This document shows positions 22,408 through 32,996 of a DNA stretch of 64,000 nucleotides, piece after piece; the stretch's first letter is position 1, and each line of letters opens with the position of its first letter. The DNA comes from Apostichopus japonicus. Taxonomy: Eukaryota; Echinodermata; Holothuroidea; Aspidochirotida; Stichopodidae. A program made the translations under genes and the position numbers. The notes beneath the pieces were generated by a model. It ran no database searches and was not told the DNA's origin. It saw nothing but the letters and a program-made list of their open reading frames with translations. The DNA lies in contig NC_092568.1 in NCBI RefSeq assembly GCF_037975245.1, forward strand, positions 31,838,501-31,902,500, written 5' to 3'.

Positions 22408-22419
22408 ATATCTTGTCCC
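22356..22419 (+). promoter_or_regulatory. -1 programmed frameshift signal: slippery heptamer plus H-type pseudoknot
   Basis: In the Gag frame the heptamer reads G-GGA-AAC (22356-22362), a classical X-XXY-YYZ slippery site. After a 6-base spacer, stem 1 pairs 22369-22375 (GGGCGTC) with 22392-22398 (GGCGCCC), 7 bp with one G-U pair. The loop segment 22382-22388 (GGGACAA) pairs exactly with 22413-22419 (TTGTCCC) to make stem 2, 7 bp. Loops are 6, 3 and 14 bases. Pol is in the -1 frame relative to Gag, as the signal predicts. All pairings were read directly from sequence; activity is inferred. Confidence 0.85.
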
Positions 22420-24380
22420 ACAGTCATAGTGGTTCGGTTAGTACTAGTGGTATCCCCACAGGGTTAGTGGGGGATGCCCCTACTACTTCAGTGTTGCTGG
22501 ATGGGCAGGAGTGTGAGGCGTTACTGGACACTGGTTCACAGGTAACGTGTGTAGCAAAGTCCTTCTACGAGAGAAGGCTTCCTCACAGTAAACTCCACCC
22601 CCTAAGTGAGTTAGGACTCACAGGTGCAGGGGGGCATGTGGTCCCCTACCTGGGGTATATCAGTGTCACCATCACCCCTTCCGGAGGTGATGCAGGGACG
22701 CGGCGTAAGGTAAGAACCCTTGCGCTAATCCTTCCTGATAGCCTTTCCACAACCAAGGTACCCGTACTAATTGGAACAAACACTTCTCTGTTGCTGACCC
22801 TACTGAAGGATTGTCGCCGTAAGGGTGGACGTCGCTTTATCCGTAAGCTCAAGGTGAGTCCCAGGTGGGCTACAGCTTACAAACTTGCCGCCTCATTGAA
22901 CGAGTGTGGTAAGGATGGTTGTATAGGGTCAGTAAGAGTACAGGGAGATAGAGTTGTGCCAGCGAATGGCACTATTGACATAACTTGTGGGATAAGAAAT
23001 CCGTTGGGTATAGAGGTCGATGTCCTGGTAGAAGGTCATCCCTGCCTGTCAAGGGGCCTCCATGTACCCCCTTGCTTGAACAAGTTGGCGAAAGGTGGCA
23101 CTTGCCCAATCAAGCTGACGGTACAGAATCACTCCGGTAGAGAAGTGAAATTACAGGATGGTCATCTCATTGGGAAAGTTTTTCTACCCGGTAGCGTTAA
23201 GCCATTGGTACCTAATAATCAATGTAATGTTTTTACCTCAAGCCACCAGGTCAGCGCACCAAAACAATTGCCCTTCGATCTGAAAGATTCACCGATCACG
23301 ACTGAGTGGAAACAGAGGTTTATTGACGTCCTGACGAGACATCAAAACGCTTTCTCCAACGATGACCTCGACATTGGGTGTACCTCGGCTGTTAGGCATC
23401 AGATTCGGCTAACAGATGACTCCCCTTTTCGACAGAAGAGCCGAAGGATTTCCCCAGCAGATTTTGAGGATACAAGGAGACACCTACAGGACCTGCTGAC
23501 GAAGGGTATCATCCGTGAGTCATCAAGTCCCTATGCTTCACCCATTGTCTTGGTAAGAAAAAAGAACAACGATATTAGACTCACTGTTGACTATCGTCTC
23601 CTTAATTCTCGTACAGTACGTGACCAGTACAACATACCGAAGATTGAGGATACATTCCATTCTCTGAGCGGAGCTGCCTGGTTCTCTTGCCTGGATCTGA
23701 AGTCTGGGTACTACCAGATAGAGATGGACGAAGCAGACAAAGCCAAAACTGCGTTCTGGTGTCCCCTAGGGTTCTACGAATTCAACCGTATGCCCCAAGG
23801 TATCTGCAATGCCCCTGCCACTTTCCAACGGCTGATGGAGAAGTGCATGGGTGATATGGCTTTCACAGATGTGTTGGTTTATCTGGACGACTTACTTGTA
23901 TTCTCACGTACGTTGGAGGAACACGTGCAGAAGTTAGACAAGGTTTTGACGCGTTTGGAGGAGTTTGGATTGAGGCTAAACCCAGACAAGTGTCAGTTCG
24001 TCCATCCTTCTGTGAAATGCCTCGGTCACGTCATCTCTGCCGGAGGTGTGCAAACAGATCCGGATAAGATCTCTGCTGTAACCACCTGGCCGAGACCCCA
24101 GAATGTACGAGAACTGAAGTCCTTCTTAGGTTTTTCCGGATATTATCGCCGTTTTATCCAGCACTACAGCAGGATAGCGAAGCCTCTGAACGACTTGAGC
24201 AGACTCTACGAGCCAGTGAGGAAAGGTCGTAAAGGTAGGCCCAAGAGTCCCCAAAATCAACCCGGGCCACGCCCTAGTCCAGATACCCCATTTGGTGACA
24301 AATGGGATCAACAGTGTCAGGAGGCATTCGAAATGTTAATTCAAAGGTTAACAACAGCCCCCACGCTGCTTTTTTGCTGA
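22363..24380 (+). CDS. pol: Pol, first part: protease and reverse transcriptase
   Basis: Pol is read in the -1 frame relative to gag (open from 22251) and would be made as a Gag-Pol fusion. The aspartic protease carries LLDTGSQV, with the catalytic Asp codon at 22527. Reverse transcriptase follows from about 23300. It shows the fingers motif SSSPYASPIVLVRKK, palm motif CLDLKSGYYQI, MPQGICNAPATFQRLM, the catalytic YLDD (Tyr codon at 23880) and GFSGYYRRFI of the thumb/connection. It stops at TGA 24378-24380 because a six-T run (24370-24375) carries one base too many for the frame to continue into RNase H. Confidence 0.92.
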
Positions 24381-26994
24381 CTATAGTGCTCCATTTGTAC
24401 TCCATACAGACGCAAGCACCAGTGGACTCGGAACAGCCTTATACCAGCAGAACAACGGCAGGCTACAACCAGTAGCGTATGCTAGCCGTGGGCTCTCGAA
24501 GAGTGAGGCCAACTATCCAGCCCACAAGTTAGAGTTCTTGGCCCTGAAGTGGGCTGTCACAGATAAGTTCTCAGACTATTTGTACGGTAACCATTTCACT
24601 GTTCTCACTGATAACAACCCATTGACTTATGTCTTAACCACAGCTAAGCTTGACGCTACAGGTCACCGTTGGCTGGCTGCCCTAGCCACTTTTGATTTTG
24701 ACATCAAGTACAAGCCAGGGAAGCAAAACCAGGATGCGGACGGCCTCTCTAGACGGCCCCAGGAGCCCCCTCCCGATGACGATGAGTACACTGAGTTTCA
24801 GCGACAGGCGAACTGTATGCGGGAGAAGTTCCTCAACCAGCCAATGGAGACATACGTCGAAGCAGAGGTTAACCAGCTCCACTGCAGTCCTAAGGCAGTG
24901 ACAGTCCCCCACGAAGTAGTGGACGCGGTATGTCTGGGACTTCACGTGGCAAATGTGATAGAGCCTTCCGGTGTGAGCCCTGGTGACCCACAGCTGGCTC
25001 TGATAGAATCAGTGTGTGACTCTCCGGAGGTGTTTCCAGAACAGTTTGCTGAAACCTTAGTCCTTGGTCAAGATTCACTGCCAGGCATCGAGCCAAAAGA
25101 TTGGGCCCAGCACCAGGACGAGGATGAAACCATTAGGAGGGTCAAAGCTTTTGTGATCAGGGGTACTAGGCCAGACAAAACGGAGTTTGCTGACTTATCT
25201 CTGGAAGCTAAGCTACTCCTGAGGCAATGGGGTAAGTTTGTACTTCGAGAAAATATCCTCTATCGTAAGGTAGTGGACCCCCTGAGTGAAGAAGGTAAGC
25301 TGCAACTTGTTCTACCGTTTAGGTATCGCACAGAGGCCATGAAGGGTCTCCATGATGATGTAGGGCACCCAAGTTCTGACCGAACTCTGGATCTGGTGAG
25401 ATCGAGATTCTTCTGGCCTAAGATGGGTGCTGATGTGTTAGAGAAATGTAGAAGTTGCGAGCGTTGTATCCGGAGGAAGGCCAGGGCCCATAACTCAGCT
25501 TCTTTGGTGTCGATCACTACCACTCGCCCCCTGGAACTGTTATGCATGGACTTCTTGAAGATCGAGCCAGACTCTAGGGACACTAGAAATGTCTTAGTGA
25601 TCACCGACCATTTCACCCGCTACGCTTTTGCAATACCAACCCGGGATCAGAAGGCCACCACGGTTGCCAAGGCCCTTTGGGAACATGTCTTTGTGCACTA
25701 CGGCTTCCCAGAACGCCTTCATTCTGACCAGGGGCGTGATTTCGAGTCACGTGTCATCAAGGAGCTGTGTGATCTGCTGGACATTAAAAAGTCACGTACC
25801 ACCCCGTACCATCCCCAGGGTAACGGACAGTGCGAAAGGTTTAACCAGACCCTCCTCAACTTGCTCGGGACCCTGGAGGATGAGAAGAAAGAACACTGGC
25901 GTATCCATGTGGCCCCGCTTGTACACGCATACAATTGCACCAGAAACGACGCAACAGGTATGTCACCATACTCTCTTATGTTTGGACGGGAGCCTAGGTT
26001 GCCAATTGACTTGCGGTTAGGAGTGGGCCCAGGCCCCGATGAGCCTGTTTCTCACCAGAGGTATGCTGCTCGTCTCAAACACAGACTACAGCGGGCACAC
26101 CAACTGGCCGGAAGTAAAGCTGACAGAAAGGCAGCAGCCAACGAGCAACGCTACAATGCTGGAGTTCGTGAGTCGGCCCTCCAGGCAGGTGACCGTGTTC
26201 TCGTGAGGAATGTGAAGCTCCGAGGAGGTCACAAGTTGGCAAATCGATGGGAAGACACAGTCTATGTAGTGGTCAGAAGATGTGGGGAGGACATGCCAGT
26301 TTTTGAGGTAAGACCTGAGGGTTGTGATGGCCAAGCCCGCACCCTACATAGAAATATGCTCTTACCATGCCGGTTTGCCCGAGCCCCACAAGAAGCAGTC
26401 GACACTCCTACAAGGCCCCCGAGACGGAGGAGACAACCTCCTCGGATCCAGCAGAGGGACCCTTCCCCACCACTTTCAGACTCGGGATCAGAGTGCAGTG
26501 ATGGGCCATACTACTCCCTGGATATGGACTTCACACCAGTTCCAGTTGATGTTCCCCCGATGGCCATACCCACTCAGCCGATCCATGACCAGCCTGAAGA
26601 CAGGGTGCGACCGCAGAGCCCAACCACCACCCCAGCCGAACGACAGAGTGAGCAGTCTGAGGACACAGCTGATGAGGACATTGAGGTAGATGACCCGGTG
26701 ACTGCAGTGGAACCTGATGCCCCTGCTCAGATAGTAACAGTCGAGCCCCCTACGTCTCCCCCAGCCTTAGTTGATACCCAGGGTCAGCACCCACGGACAT
26801 CAGGCCGCAGGCGAAGGCAGACTGTACCACTCAGTTATGACCACATGGGTCAACCAGCAGCATGGTCAGTTAACAACCAGGTCAAGGCAAGTACCACCAC
26901 TTCAACCTCTATGGCTAAGCTAGTCCAGCAGCAGATGTCGCTGATGGAGCAATCCGCCATGATGTTGCAGACCCTAATGGCTGGGAACAGGTAG
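24376..26994 (+). CDS. pol: Pol, second part: RNase H and integrase
   Basis: This frame continues Pol directly after the T-run shift. RNase H motifs are DASTSGLGTAL (Asp codon 24409), EFLALKWAV, LTDNNPLTYVL and DADGLSRRP. The integrase has an HHCC zinc domain (from His at 25351: HDDVGH, later CRSCERC). Its catalytic triad codons are Asp 25549, Asp 25726 and Glu 25834, with the usual 35-residue gap between the last two. A C-terminal SH3-like segment (AGDRVLVRNVKLRGG) is followed by about 200 Pro/Asp/Glu-rich residues to the stop at 26994. No chromodomain and no envelope gene were recognised. All catalytic residues are intact. Confidence 0.93.
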   Translation, partial: ADYSAPFVLHTDASTSGLGTALYQQNNGRLQPVAYASRGLSKSEANYPAHKLEFLALKWAVTDKFSDYLYGNHFTVLTDNNPLTYVLTTAKLDATGHRWLAALATFDFDIKYKPGKQNQDADGLSRRPQEPPPDDDEYTEFQRQANCMREKFLNQPMETYVEAEVNQLHCSPKAVTVPHEVVDAVCLGLHVANVIEPSGVSPGDPQLALIESVCDSPEVFPEQFAETLVLGQDSLPGIEPKDWAQHQDEDETIRRVKAFVIRGTRPDKTEFADLSLEAKLLLRQWGKFVLRENILYRKVVDPLSEEGKLQLVLPFRYRTEAMKGLHDDVGHPSSDRTLDLVRSRFFWPKMGADVLEKCRSCERCIRRKARAHNSASLVSITTTRPLELLCMDFLKIEPDSRDTRNVLVITDHFTRYAFAIPTRDQKATTVAKALWEHVFVHYGFPERLHSDQGRDFESRVIKELCDLLDIKKSRTTPYHPQGNGQCERFNQTLLNLLGTLEDEKKEHWRIHVAPLVHAYNCTRNDATGMSPYSLMFGREPRLPIDLRLGVGPGPDEPVSHQRYAARLKHRLQRAHQLAGSKADRKAAANEQRYNAGVRESALQAGDRVLVRNVKLRGGHKLANRWEDTVYVVVRRCGEDMPVFEVRPEGCDGQARTLHRNMLLPCRFARAPQEAVDTPTRPPRRRRQPPRIQQRDPSPPLSDSGSECSDGPYYSLDMDFTPVPVDVPPMAIPTQPIHDQPEDRVRPQSPTTTPAERQSEQSEDTADEDIEVDDPVTAVEPDAPAQIVTVEPPTSPPALVDTQGQHPRTSGRRRRQTVPLSYDHMGQPAAWSVNNQVKASTTTSTSMAKLVQQQMSLMEQSAMMLQTLMAGNR

Positions 26995-27037
26995 GTATTT
27001 AGCTGTGGTGTTCGTTGGTCGAGGACGACCATATTTT

Positions 27038-27049
27038 GTGAGGGGAGTG
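27038..27049 (+). promoter_or_regulatory. Polypurine tract
   Basis: The purine-rich run TGTGAGGGGAGTG directly precedes the 3' LTR, the expected position for plus-strand primer generation. Confidence 0.75.
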
Positions 27050-29860
27050 TGTAGCACCCCTAATATTTCCCAATAGTAGTGTCTATAGTTTTGTCCCCCT
27101 GTATAATATACCCTTCCCCTTCACTTTTATTTTTCCAATTTCCTTTTATCTATTTGTGGTATTTTCTGGTAACACTCATTCCTGCAAGAAGGACCATTAA
27201 GTCTCTGTGTGGTCTGGTTCCACATTAAGGTTACTCCGAGGTTACGCTAAGGCTAGTGACCACTTATCTGTCATTCCCTACATTAAAGACTAGGCCTTGC
27301 CTTATTTCTCCCTTAAGTGTAGTAAGTATGTTCACACTCTCTGGAATCTCTGGTGGAGTAAGTTAAAGATGTGGGAAGACAGTTTGTCTACTTCCTGGAG
27401 TATTGGTAGCCAGTCTAAGTAAAATCTTGTCTGGTAGGGTGGGATAACAACCTTCCCTTTGTTCAAAAAATGGCTTAAAACAGCTAAGTTTGCAAGCAAC
27501 TCTACCATTCACCAAGACACTCCAAGCTGCCATGCACCTGGCTGTGCCAAACTGTTCCAGTTTCATTAGAAATTAATTTCATTAATTTCTACACAGGTAA
27601 GAGTTCATCTTTTGACTTTGCCCCAGACCCCTCAGTAGCTTGTTCATTTTCATTGTGCATACATAGTGTATTTTACTTGCAAATGTATTCATGTTAGTTC
27701 TGTGCTGGCAATGTGCACACAGAATATTTAGCAGCCCTCATTAAGTGTAATTGTGTTGCATTTACCATTTACTACATTTATCCTGTGATGGCTACATGCA
27801 CACAGACTGTAATTATTATGTTGCTCCTGTGATGGCCACTTGCACACAGACTTAAGTTATTAATTAAACGTTTTGTACCTGTAATGGCTATAGAGAGTCT
27901 ACAGGTGAGATCATTATTATTGCTATCCGTTGCTTTATAGTATGTTTATAAGGTTGATTATGGCACTTATAATGCCCTCAACCTTTGCCATCTTGTGTAT
28001 TGTTATGATCTAACCTACATTTAGTTAATGTAAGAGTATTGAAAGTACTTAGGTTATTTGGTCTAGCGAGAACCCACATTTGGATATTTATTTAGTTATT
28101 ATGTACTCTTGCGATACGTCTAGCATTACCCGTTACTGTAATGTACTCATATTCGTATCTAGTTGTACTTAGTTTCCGCTATTCGAGCTATGTTTGGATC
28201 CCATGATGCAATGTTACACTTTTACTAGTTGCCATGGTGATAGGAATAGTTGAACTTCTGTTAACCATTATATTGAATCAATCGTTGTATCAATATGTTA
28301 GTAGGCATATTGACTATTTTGTGAACCGAGACACTATTGTAGTTTTGTTGTTGTTTATCAGAGATTAGAGTATTAGCATGTATTTAGCCCTGTGAGTCAC
28401 CCTTCACTGGTACAGACTCCATCTGACCAGATATTTACAGCAGATAAGCTAGGTGACATAGTCTCCATTTTATAGCCTGCTCTTAGTCCCAGGGGACGCT
28501 TAGGTACCTGCAGCCTAACAAAAGGTGTCAGTTGCCATGGCAACTTGTGGTCTAAGTTAGTAGAGGTGCATGGGTTGAAGTACATAGTTAGTATACTACT
28601 GTTGTTGCTATTATTACTAGCTGAGGGATTTCCCCAGTAGTACATTTTTATACTTGTAGACTTCACGTAAGTCATAGAGGTTGTATTGATTTTAGAGTTA
28701 GTCACTCGCCTCTATTTGGATATGTTCGTAGTGGAATTAGAGCAACCAGCTTCTAGTTATATATATTGTTAACCTACGACATTCCTAGATTATACTGCTA
28801 TGCCAGATAGGGATAGGCAGTTTCACTTATTTATGGAGCACTGTGTTATTGCTGTATGAGTAACATAGGCAAGTTGTTGTATGTTTAGCATCCAGTTGCG
28901 TATTAGTGTCTACGTCTCGGAAGGTTCACTTTATTTTTATACTTTATAGTTTACTTGTTGTCATGCCGACCAGGCATGATGAGTGCATCATATATTTCAC
29001 TCTTTATTAGGTAATCAGGTTGACATTGCTTACACTATTTCATTATTGTTGTGTCACCCTTATTGATTATCTTTGTTGTATATTATCGCATATTCTCATA
29101 CTTATTTTAATTGCTCAGTAATTGTTCGTTTACTGTGGGAGATTGTTAATCCCCTTGCCCCTTGTTTGTTTATTTCTATTGTGTTGGCAATGCATGGTGA
29201 CCATTCACCAAGACACTCCAAGCTGCCATGCACCTGGCTGTGCCAAACTGTTCCAGTTTCATTAGAAATTAATTTCATTAATTTCTACACAGCTTTTATA
29301 CATGTAGAACTTTGATGTAGTTTCACCTATTCGAGAGACCGTAATTATAGATGTCCTTGTAGACGACTATTTTAGACGCCGGAACCCCACTCCTGGTCCG
29401 GGTAACCAAGGACGCATGATGCACCCCCACTAATAGACGTTATTCGTGGACTGAGGGACCAACCATTGCACTATATTATACTAGACGAGATTGAGGGGCC
29501 AACCATTATGCAGTAATACATATTAGACGAGATGAGCGACTCCCGAGTTATTAGTTTAGTAGGCCATTAGAGTGTTAGGCCATGATGAATATCATGTTTT
29601 AATTGTGTTTTAACTTACTTGTATTTTATATATTTTCATTTTGCATATCGTAATTTCTCTTTTATCGTACGGTGAATAGATCATATTTACCTTGCGGATT
29701 ACGATAGAATATTGTGTTTGTCCTCATTTTAATATACCGTGTCATAATATCTTCTCAAAGGCAGGCGACTCATCACAGATTTGAATCCCGCTTCCCTTGA
29801 TCTAATGTATCTCGTGGTTGCGTAACCAGCACATATTTAGTCTAAAAGCTAAGTGCTACA
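27050..29860 (+). repeat. 3' LTR (2,811 bp)
   Basis: Same length as the 5' LTR and almost identical to it, with two substitutions noticed (27297 and 28241). It carries the 93 bp repeat at 27504-27596 and 29200-29292 and the X-box at 28531-28544. It is followed by the TCAT target duplication at 29861. Confidence 0.95.
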
Positions 29861-30393
29861 TCATATTGACGAGTTGTTGCATCTTATCAAAACGTCAATA
29901 TGTATATCCATTCTACGCTTCCGTAAATTGCTTATTGGGGAAAGATTTAACAGGGGGTTGTTATGGAAACTCCCTGGTTTGATCAAACGAATGAAGCAGT
30001 CCTCAGAGATTCATTAACTTTAGCTGCAGTCAAAACAGGTGCTGCTACTGGGTCGAATGGCTTTGGTTCTTCTTCAGTTAGGGCAGTAACTATTTGAAAA
30101 TTCTTCGCACAGAAGACCTAGACCTACATTAACTTACAACAGCTTCGACTTGGGTCATTTCAATGCTACGAACAATTCTAAAAAGCTTAAATGCTTCCAG
30201 ACGCTTTTACGTACCGTTCAAATTGGTGCAAATGATATAAGACAAATGTTTTAGGTGTGGTTCTAGCCGCCATATTTCGCACCATAGGTGATTAATCTAT
30301 CTATTATATGACCAAGTTAACCAATGCTAACTCATTTCAGCAGTAGTAGTCATGAACCTGGTACAAGAACACTTTATCTTTACATCAGAAGTG
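29861..30393. repeat. Right remainder of the TTGACG/CGTCAA repeat, then unassigned DNA
   Basis: The first 50 or so bases (TCATATTGACGAG..., AACGTCAATATG) continue the repeat interrupted at 17914. The remaining roughly 480 bases show no supported feature. Confidence 0.45.
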
Positions 30394-30608
30394 CCAGTGT
30401 GACAGGGAATAGTGTCCGGGCGTCTCACGGACACTATTCCACGGGAATTGTGTCCGTAGGACAACTTTCTCGGGGGGAATTGTGTCCGGCGGACAGTATT
30501 ATCTGTCCGGACGGACACTATTAACTAGGAAAAAACGTCCGTGCGTGGTGATTTTCTGTCCGCGCGGACAGGATGAGAGAATAGCACGGACAAATGTGTC
30601 CTACAAGC
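30394..30608 (+). repeat. GTGTCC/GGACAC palindromic repeat, copy 1
   Basis: About 215 bases hold at least ten TGTCCG, CGGACA, GTGTCC or GGACAC boxes in both orientations (for example CTGTCCGGACGGACA near 30508 and CTGTCCGCGCGGACAG near 30557). The left end, CCAGTGTGACAGGG then AGTGTCCGGGCGTC, recurs inverted at 44578-44612. It is likely a MITE with multiple internal palindromes. Confidence 0.6.
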
Positions 30609-32229
30609 TCTTCTGCATGGAAACGTAGTGCAAAAACATCAGGACAGCAAGGCTTCTTTGGAGTATGCCTTTTCATCTTAATTGCATTTCTTAATGGCAG
30701 GATTTATAGAGGAACTTTAAACCAATTTCACTACATGATGAACGGCTGAAATATATGGTCATTAATGATTTCTTGCATGATACTATTTGGACAGACACAA
30801 ATGAATGGAAATATCAATTTAATTTAAAATTTATTGCAACTTTAATTCTCCTTCATGTTCTCTGCTGCATAAGATAAATACATTTCTATAAAATAACAAA
30901 AGTGCTGCAAGACTCGTGCAACATCCTTACGTCTATTGTGACATAGAACAACTGTATCTGTTTCTTTATTTTTAGTACAAGCTGTTTCAAATACTTTGTT
31001 TTATAAAAATCATCCAATTTCCCTTCTACTTTTAATACTTATGCTTGACAACCATTGACAATAACAGATAGCCTCACATCTAGTAACTTTTGAAATCTTG
31101 GGGATCTCAAGACAAAATGACATTCACATGGAAAAAAAGGTTACATAAATCAAAGTAAATCATGCTTTGGCGTCCACAGTTGTAGCCTAGCAGTATTTGA
31201 TGGTCAGGCAATCAATTAAAGGTAGACTACTGTTAATCCAATTATCGACAGGCTGTGAATGTGAACTATGGTGAAAATACCTGGGAATTCCTTTTCATGT
31301 GATATATTTTAAGATTAGGCAATGCCTAGCTGGTTGGAAATGGTACTTGGGAAGCAATATAAAATCATATGGTATAGGAGCAGAGGGTTTGTGTAGGGTG
31401 TTTTCGTGTGTTCATGACATGTCAACGATCGAATCATGATATATTGCCTGCACAGTCAGGCAGTGCATTATTCATTAGAAGGTATTTCCAAACGAATATC
31501 TCACCATGCACAACTGGTATTGATAAACACCAGAAACGTTTGTTGCTACTATGTATTGTTAATGGGCATAAAGGCCTCTAAGCTATATCATTTATTTTCT
31601 ACAAAAATCAGCTGAAAGTTATATTGCATTGGCTTCAAATATGCCAGATACTAAAATATGGTCACCTATGCTCAAAATTATTAAACTGTTTTTGTACCAC
31701 CTGTAGGAAATTTACCTCACTGGGACATTCTGTCCTTTGGCATGTTCTTTTAAAATGTCTGAGAAAAATTTGGGTTTATAAAGACCTCAAGGAAAGTACT
31801 TCTTGATGTCACAATACAACTTTGTGGCCTATACAGACTACCTTCAAATGACATGCTGCTGGTCACACTAAGTATCAGGCTTAACATAAATACTGGGAAA
31901 GGAAGCTGTGTGAGAACCAGTTCTACTACACTCAGATTGTTTAGTGTTAGTCAAAGTATCTCAATGACTATTGTTCAAATGTTGGAAAGAAAAAAAATGA
32001 ATTAGGGCTAATTGGGAAATGCAAGCTGAAGCCAGTGAAATCATATTTGTACACAATTCAGACAACTTGGTATCAGTTAACATTTCTCTTGCTTTTGTCT
32101 ACATATTTGGCCCACCTTTTCCTTTGACATTAAATAAATATTCTTTGCACTAAAAGTTTGGTCTTGACACAGTCAACAGTAAAATCACCTGAATCCTTTA
32201 CTGGGGAGCATCCAAGGCCAGTCAACACT
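30609..32229. other. Intergenic, nothing recognised
   Basis: AT-rich DNA of 1.6 kb without coding pattern or clear repeat. Confidence 0.45.
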
Positions 32230-32240
32230 GAAAATAAAAA

Positions 32241-32307
32241 TACACATATATACACATACATACATATACATATATACACACCCATACAAACATACATACA
32301 CACATAC

Positions 32308-32356
<49 letters not shown>
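32241..32356. repeat. CATA/TA microsatellite
   Basis: Tandem TACA, CATA and TA units. The Ile-Tyr and Met-Tyr-Val reading frames across it are artefacts. Confidence 0.9.
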
Positions 32357-32378
32357 CAAAACGTACAAGTGCAGCTGT

Positions 32379-32996
32379 CTACAATAAATTATCCAGATTA
32401 CCATTTTGTAAATAAATAGCAGCACAATAAATAAAACTATTTCTATACACATTAATTCTGAATTTTGATGTTATTGCTTTGTTTCTCAGATTATACCTAG
32501 TAGTTTCTCGAAGTAGAGAGTTAAGTTCGGTATGCAAAGAATGTCTGTCATTTCTCTGTATGCAATTTACACTTCTAATGAACTCATTTTTAGCAGCATT
32601 GTTTACAGTACTCATAAGAAAGTTAAAATCTATATTAAAAATTCTAGAACAAAACTTTAAAAAAAAAATTCTCTTATTATCTTTAATTAGTAAAAAGTGA
32701 TACCAAGCAGAAACAGCATAATTAGGTGTGGTAAGATATTGGCAGTAAAAACTCTTTTCATGTTGATGTAAATCAACATGAAAATATGGAACTATATACG
32801 ATAGAGTTGAGACTATGAAGTAAACCCGTTTAAGTATTCTGCTTATATGACCAGTGAAACTTAGTTTGTCATCAATACAAACACCTAGATATACTGTATG
32901 ATGAGTGCGTTCTACTTCTGCATCTTTAATTGAGATTTTAGTTAACTTACATGATACAAGACCTTTTCTACGAAAACGCTTATTCAGTTGCAACAA
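32379..32996 (-). pseudogene. LINE reverse transcriptase C-terminal fragment
   Basis: A 205-codon frame on the minus strand resembles the end of CR1/jockey-like LINE reverse transcriptases. It has YLGVCIDDKLSFTGHI (the conserved YLGV.ID..L.W..HI motif), a later basic stretch, and HSLHTELNSLLRETTRYNLR (the R.HPL..L.....RY.LR pattern). No catalytic palm remains, so it is a truncated, nonfunctional copy. The frame is surprisingly long for a relic, suggesting modest age. Confidence 0.7.

Larger units (their letters stand above)
17915..29860 (+). mobile_element. Complete Ty3/Gypsy LTR retrotransposon (11,946 bp)
   Basis: Two equal 2,811 bp LTRs (TGTAGC...GCTACA) flank a 6.3 kb interior with primer-binding site, gag, pol in protease-RT-RNase H-integrase order (Ty3/Gypsy order) and a polypurine tract. 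The target duplication is TCAT (17911-17914 and 29861-29864). By eye the LTRs differ at only two sites (18162 G versus 27297 T; 19106 G versus 28241 T), so insertion is very recent. No envelope reading frame follows integrase, so this is a retrotransposon rather than a retrovirus. A one-base shift at 24370-24375 interrupts pol in this assembly. Confidence 0.96.

Noticed and set aside
24370-24380. Second programmed frameshift in pol
   Set aside because: It would need a +1 shift, and no established +1 signal is visible; a homopolymer indel or assembly error is simpler.
21322-26334. Antisense frames under gag and pol
   Set aside because: They are shadows of well-supported sense coding regions.
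26400-27049. Envelope gene downstream of integrase
   Set aside because: The region is the low-complexity Pol C-terminus and the polypurine tract; no signal peptide or membrane anchor frame is present.
32130-32452. Tyr/Val/Met-rich frames on both strands
   Set aside because: They come from the CATA/TA microsatellite; only the LINE piece beyond it has family motifs.
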